From the NCBI RefSeq assembly GCF_009767585.1, contig NZ_WSNW01000001.1, forward strand, positions 2,262,090-2,326,089: a stretch of DNA of 64,000 nucleotides. The letters run 5' to 3'. The notes under the pieces were generated by a model. The model ran no database searches, was not told where the DNA came from, and saw nothing but the letters and a program-made list of their open reading frames with translations. Source of the stretch: Coprobacillus cateniformis. Its GTDB lineage: Bacteria; Bacillota_I; Bacilli_A; Erysipelotrichales; Coprobacillaceae. Positions 61,101 to 64,000 of this stretch are shown here, in pieces. The position numbers and the translations under genes are program-made. Position 1 is the first letter of the stretch, and every line of letters starts with the position of its first letter.

Positions 61101-63062
61101 TATGTGAAATTAGTCATTAAAGGTGCAGCAAAACCTTCTACAACGACACAAAAGAATGCTGTTGCAAGTATTGCTGAAATGCGTGTGACAGGAACATCTA
61201 CATTTATTAAAGATAATTTGGATGCAGAGATTACTTCTCGTTATAGTACAGTGAGACTAAGCTGGAATGATGTAGCATCAGCAGAACAATATGTTATCTC
61301 TGTTTCAGACCAAGAAAATGGAACATATGAAGTCATTAAAACAATACGTGCTTCTCAAAATCAAAATGAATTTATTTATGAATGTGGATATGGTAAAGAT
61401 TATTATTACAAAGTGACTGCTAAAAACAATGATGGAATTTTAGATGAACAAATTTTACATGACACTCAGGTAAGCTTTGATGGATTAAAGAATAATTCTA
61501 TTATCAATAAGATATTTGAAGAAGGAAATCAAACATTTGATGGACAAAGAGTTGAAACTTTGCAAGATAGTGATATCAATTCTGATAATCATTCATTACA
61601 AGATTTAAAATTAATGAAGACAGGATCAATTATTGTTAAATTTAAACGTTCTTCAACAGATAGTGGTAATAGTGCATTATTTGGTATCAATACTGCCACT
61701 TCTGAATTAAAAGGAAATGGAACATATGCTTCTTTAGTTATTATGAATAATAATATCTTAAAAATTATTTATGGAAAAGATGGGTCACAGGCAGGATTTA
61801 TCAATAATACTTTAAGTCAGGATGAATGGCATACATTGGTATTGTCTATTGATTCTTATCAATATTGTTTAACTGTTGATGGGCAGGAAGTAAAAGTAAA
61901 TAATACAGGTTCTTTTGAAATGTTCTCACAGATAACGTCTTCAATTAATAGTGTTTCAATTGGTGGACAAAATGGAATAACTAATTTTAAAGGTGAAATT
62001 GAATATGTGTTAGTCACTCAAGAAATTTTAACAAGTCAGGAAGCTATAGATTTAACTACTGGTTATACAGAAGCAGTAAATAAAGATGAACTTATAAAAG
62101 CTATTCAAAGTACAAAGACTATTAATCTCCAAGAATATACAAATTCATCTGTTAGCAAATATATAAAAGCATTAGAAAAAGCAAATATGATTAATGAAGC
62201 TGCAAGACCATCTCAGGAAGAAGTAGATAAAGCAACAAAGAATTTGATGACTGCAATTGAAGAATTGATTAAGATTGCTTATGAAAATAATACAGTCAAT
62301 ATTACTCCAGTTACAATTGAAGATGAAGTCAATAAAGTTGTTGTTGGATTTAAAGATTTAGAAGAAGCTGAAAAAGTATTAAAGAATGATGCAATGGCTT
62401 TAGATATTGTTAAAAAGGAATTAAAGAAAGGAAGTTATGTGGAAGTTGTTGCAGAATCATCTGCACTTCCAGTGTCAGATTTAAGTACAACAGATAAGAC
62501 TCAACTTAATGAGTATCTTAAAGATATTGAAAAAGATGAAGATACAGAAATCGGTCAATATTTAGATGTAAGTCTAGCTATTTATGCGAAAGATAGCCAA
62601 AATACTTCTGAGAAAAGAGAAATTGCAAGACTTGATGAAACATCATTATTGTTAGATTTTGAAATTGATTTAGATGAAAAATTTAATGATAGAGGAGTAA
62701 CGATCTATAGATTACATGAAAATGATGATGGTTCAAAAACGATTGATACTCTTTATACAACAAAGGAAAATGGTAAGGTTATTTTTGAAAGTCATTTATT
62801 CTCTGAATTTATAATGGTAGTTGATAAAGAAAAAACATCTGAAGTAAAACCTAGTGATTCTACAAAACCAGATGGAAATAAACCAGATGGTTCTGAAAAT
62901 CCAAATACAGATAATCCAATGAATCAAGATGATAAGACATCATCTTCTCAAGTGAATACATCTGATAGTACTCGTTCTGTCGAAATGTTAATAGGATGTA
63001 TGGGAATTGCAGCTGTTATTTACTTTGTTGTAAGTAAAAAGAAAAAAGAAGAGACAAGATAG
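58128..63062 (+). CDS. Multimodular surface sialidase (GH33)
   Basis: 1644 residues. Signal peptide 1-28 (ends NSFA). LamG/CBM40-like module (about 40-240). The GH33 propeller (about 255-770) has the YRIP arginine motif (Tyr274-Pro277) and four Asp boxes starting Ser311 (STNDGKTW), Ser480 (STDDGETW), Ser549 (SDDGGKTW) and Ser631 (SEDYGETW). FVGTGPGAGI and GGFAYSSLV carry typical active-site surroundings. Then a F5/8-type CBM32 (about 885-1024), Fn3 (1030-1110), LamG (1115-1310), FIVAR (1315-1380), a beta domain and a C-terminal membrane helix (about 1615-1632) with KKKKEETR. It would release sialic acids from host glycans at the cell surface. Confidence 0.93.
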   Translation: MKKNQTIKVLLAAVLSFSIIAGVTNSFAENTIEPIIQLENKKLEGNLANATAQSTDINTSENLTKVKSAMKSGSITLRFKFNNKIENGSEAVGLLSLSTTETSNKYAVLGVKRNSETADQILFERRSNFGPDIATSSISLESNILNNTNWHTLTYTFKETDTTNSNMTVYLDGQNVGNINVEYTHFNKVKDGFNIVTLGGVVVVDTNPLKYPMNGSMDIVQIHDQVINDDQIKELHTPTDVVELPEMTKLWEKGTKINSGEESDDPDGVAVSMYRIPSIVKTDSGKLIAAADARKYHYNDWGDIATAVRISTNDGKTWGENKVVIDMPTNSNFDKSRDFIEDGYYPNSRRTQSAVAIDPVLLHADGTTYLFVDICPESNGAIDATSTSAYEKIKGKWYLNLYDRQNNRYTVKENGVVYDGRGNRTDYVVQGYNAETLTSTSNGELLKKGVNVGNIYLNGSGTKSGELHVLKTVYVWMFTSTDDGETWDQPRDLTPYIKEDYMKFVGTGPGAGIKAKKADGSTRLIFPIYYTTNGVGTNLGSQSSANIYSDDGGKTWIRGESPNDGRIVNKGTDEERTITSQTLNNQKGDSTYELTESQIVQLNDGRLVQFMRNTSFLDADRDYGVVQYAISEDYGETWGQVYDTDIREPYCQLSAITVQADLDGKGSKEYIAISNASGNEYSTKTLPHDTKKSRKVGHIRLCEIKGDELNVKYDKTIDDGGFAYSSLVQIDDNHLGIVYEKEGYIMQYMKVNFDYLTENKVNVFSPKVKSIKIDNENKVVQANDELAIKVTFDQTVFMVNGQTRQLDLKINGTNATAEYVSGSGTNELIFKYVVKDNDNGEIAVSIENDAIIDTVYGQSFDKEKNNNKLYTIAYIGNNQADKAKDIPLANARGSATIKSTKALNALDDDSLSYWTTNVNGNGAYFIANLKSPSTVNGIRYLPRQGNDEGRITSYEVYVSSDGNTYDKVAAGTWMASDGWKSISFAEKLNIKYVKLVIKGAAKPSTTTQKNAVASIAEMRVTGTSTFIKDNLDAEITSRYSTVRLSWNDVASAEQYVISVSDQENGTYEVIKTIRASQNQNEFIYECGYGKDYYYKVTAKNNDGILDEQILHDTQVSFDGLKNNSIINKIFEEGNQTFDGQRVETLQDSDINSDNHSLQDLKLMKTGSIIVKFKRSSTDSGNSALFGINTATSELKGNGTYASLVIMNNNILKIIYGKDGSQAGFINNTLSQDEWHTLVLSIDSYQYCLTVDGQEVKVNNTGSFEMFSQITSSINSVSIGGQNGITNFKGEIEYVLVTQEILTSQEAIDLTTGYTEAVNKDELIKAIQSTKTINLQEYTNSSVSKYIKALEKANMINEAARPSQEEVDKATKNLMTAIEELIKIAYENNTVNITPVTIEDEVNKVVVGFKDLEEAEKVLKNDAMALDIVKKELKKGSYVEVVAESSALPVSDLSTTDKTQLNEYLKDIEKDEDTEIGQYLDVSLAIYAKDSQNTSEKREIARLDETSLLLDFEIDLDEKFNDRGVTIYRLHENDDGSKTIDTLYTTKENGKVIFESHLFSEFIMVVDKEKTSEVKPSDSTKPDGNKPDGSENPNTDNPMNQDDKTSSSQVNTSDSTRSVEMLIGCMGIAAVIYFVVSKKKKEETR

Positions 63063-63075
63063 AAAGGAGTCATAT

Positions 63076-64000
63076 ATGAATAAAAATATAGTAAAAGTAG
63101 GAAAAGCAGCAATAGCTGTAACATTAATGACAACTTTATTAACACAAGGTTATTCTATTATTGGAGATGTAACTGCTCAAACAAGTAAAATAGCCGATGA
63201 ATTAGATCCATTAAGTTTAATTAGTAGTGGTGATTTTGAAAAAACAAATACAGTTTGGAAAGCTAATAATGGTTCTATAGTTACTGAAAATGGTAATCGT
63301 TTAGGAAGATTGGGACAAGGAGTGTCTGATGGGTTCCTCTTACAATATGCGAATGTAAAACCAGGGAAAAAATATAGATTAACTGCTGATGTAAGAGTAA
63401 GTTATAATGGTTCTGGTGATACAAGCACATTAAGAGGTGCTTTCCTTACAATTAAAAATTCATCATATAGCTATAATAAAACAGTAGAAACAAATCGTGG
63501 ACAAGTTGCTGAAAAAGCACTTCAATATACAAATGGAGAATGGCAAAAACAAACAATCGAATTTACAGCAGGTGATCAATATGATGTTGCTGTTGGGCTT
63601 GTTAAATGGACTGATGAGAATGTTGTTGGTAGAGATGCTATTGTAGATATTGATAATGTAACATTAACTCAAATCGATCAAGCTGCTGAATATAGTTATG
63701 TATGGGAAGATGATTTTAATGGTCAAGAATTAGATCAAGATATTTGGGGATATGAATTAGGTAGAGTTCGTGGTAATGAACAACAACATTATACAGATAG
63801 TAAGGATAATGTATTCCTTAGAGATGGAAATCTTGTTTTAAAAGTAACAGATAGAAAACTTGAAGATCAATACATAAATCCAAGAGGTAACCGTAAAGTT
63901 ATTTATAATTCAGGGAGTGTTAGAACTCATGGAAAAAAAGAATTTCTTTATGGAAGAATTGAAATGAAAGCTAAATTACCAAAAGGTAAGGGAGCATTCC
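63076..64000 (+). CDS. Secreted GH16 beta-glucanase/laminarinase (3' cut by window end)
   Basis: 308 codons are visible, open to the window end. AAAGGAG lies 9 bases before ATG 63076, 13 bases after the sialidase stop. A signal peptide (about 1-35, ending VTA) leads to a CBM4/9-like beta sandwich (about 45-195, ISSGDFEKTNTVWKANNG and IVDIDNVTLTQI). The GH16 domain starts near residue 205 (YVWEDDFNGQELDQDIWGYE) and shows NEQQHYTDSKDNVFLRDG, IYNSGSVRTHGKKEF and YGRIEMKAKLPKGKGAF, typical of beta-1,3-glucanases. The catalytic ExDxxE lies beyond the window, so activity cannot be confirmed. Confidence 0.9.
   Translation, partial: MNKNIVKVGKAAIAVTLMTTLLTQGYSIIGDVTAQTSKIADELDPLSLISSGDFEKTNTVWKANNGSIVTENGNRLGRLGQGVSDGFLLQYANVKPGKKYRLTADVRVSYNGSGDTSTLRGAFLTIKNSSYSYNKTVETNRGQVAEKALQYTNGEWQKQTIEFTAGDQYDVAVGLVKWTDENVVGRDAIVDIDNVTLTQIDQAAEYSYVWEDDFNGQELDQDIWGYELGRVRGNEQQHYTDSKDNVFLRDGNLVLKVTDRKLEDQYINPRGNRKVIYNSGSVRTHGKKEFLYGRIEMKAKLPKGKGAF

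Noticed and set aside
1..64000. CRISPR array, tRNA or rRNA genes
   Set aside because: I saw no regularly spaced 20-40-base repeats, no cloverleaf and no rRNA-like segment on reading through; a scan with tRNA and CRISPR tools would be needed to exclude weak cases.

Overview
The window is low-GC DNA from a Firmicute. Its gene content suggests a gut Erysipelotrichia-like bacterium of the Thomasclavelia/Coprobacillus type: a bacterial V/A-type ATPase operon, lactose/cellobiose-family PTS permeases, RpiR regulators, a FatA/B-type acyl-ACP thioesterase, and large secreted proteins built from sialidase, SGNH, LamG, Fn3 and FIVAR modules. This is inferred from family content and base composition. No rRNA or other taxonomic marker is present.

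Layout. 1-1.9 kb: the 3' end of a probable polymorphic toxin with its likely immunity gene, then decayed DNA holding a broken Rep_trans/MobT-type initiator (remnant of an integrative element). 1.9-3.3 kb: a formate/nitrite transporter and a small DUF2798 membrane protein behind a promoter-proximal terminator. 3.6-13.7 kb: a complete V-type ATPase operon in the order G/H-C-I'-I-K-F-E-A-B-D, with two I-type subunits and an unusual K subunit. 13.7-14.2 kb: a decayed DUF1016 (YhcG-type) nuclease gene. 14.4-20.9 kb: an amino-sugar operon (nanE, PTS EIIC, HAD phosphatase, AAC(3)-like acetyltransferase, DUF4127, SGNH esterase) followed by an RpiR regulator. 21-24 kb: an envelope group (small membrane protein, membrane GDPD, VanZ). 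24-30.4 kb: asnB, then PTS EIIC, RpiR and a GH3 glycosidase. 30.7-38.4 kb: housekeeping genes (comFA-comFC, csp, secA, prfB, yitT) and a PadR/membrane-protein pair. 38.4-45.2 kb: LysR, XRE, a CAP-domain surface protein and a heterodimeric ABC exporter. 45.3-53 kb: acyl-ACP thioesterase, a candidate small RNA, a cysteine-peptidase-like protein, RluA and RlmA enzymes, a Sel1-repeat protein, a TrmH methyltransferase, a MalY/PatB C-S lyase and class II fructose-bisphosphate aldolase. 53.1-64 kb: a frameshifted LacI regulator and a rightward cluster of large surface enzymes: an SGNH esterase-like protein, a GH33 sialidase and a GH16 glucanase cut by the window end.

How it fits together. The genes suggest a host- or diet-glycan forager. 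Surface enzymes would release sialic acid and beta-glucan fragments; PTS permeases would import (amino)sugars as phosphates; NanE would send ManNAc-6-P to GlcNAc-6-P; GH3 would cut beta-glycosides. RpiR and LacI regulators probably control these sets. The parts least explained by known biology are the nanE-EIIC-HAD-AAC(3)-DUF4127-SGNH operon, the doubled I subunit with a possibly processed single-hairpin c subunit, the candidate small RNA near 46.1-46.2 kb, and several strong palindromic or helically phased regulatory sites.
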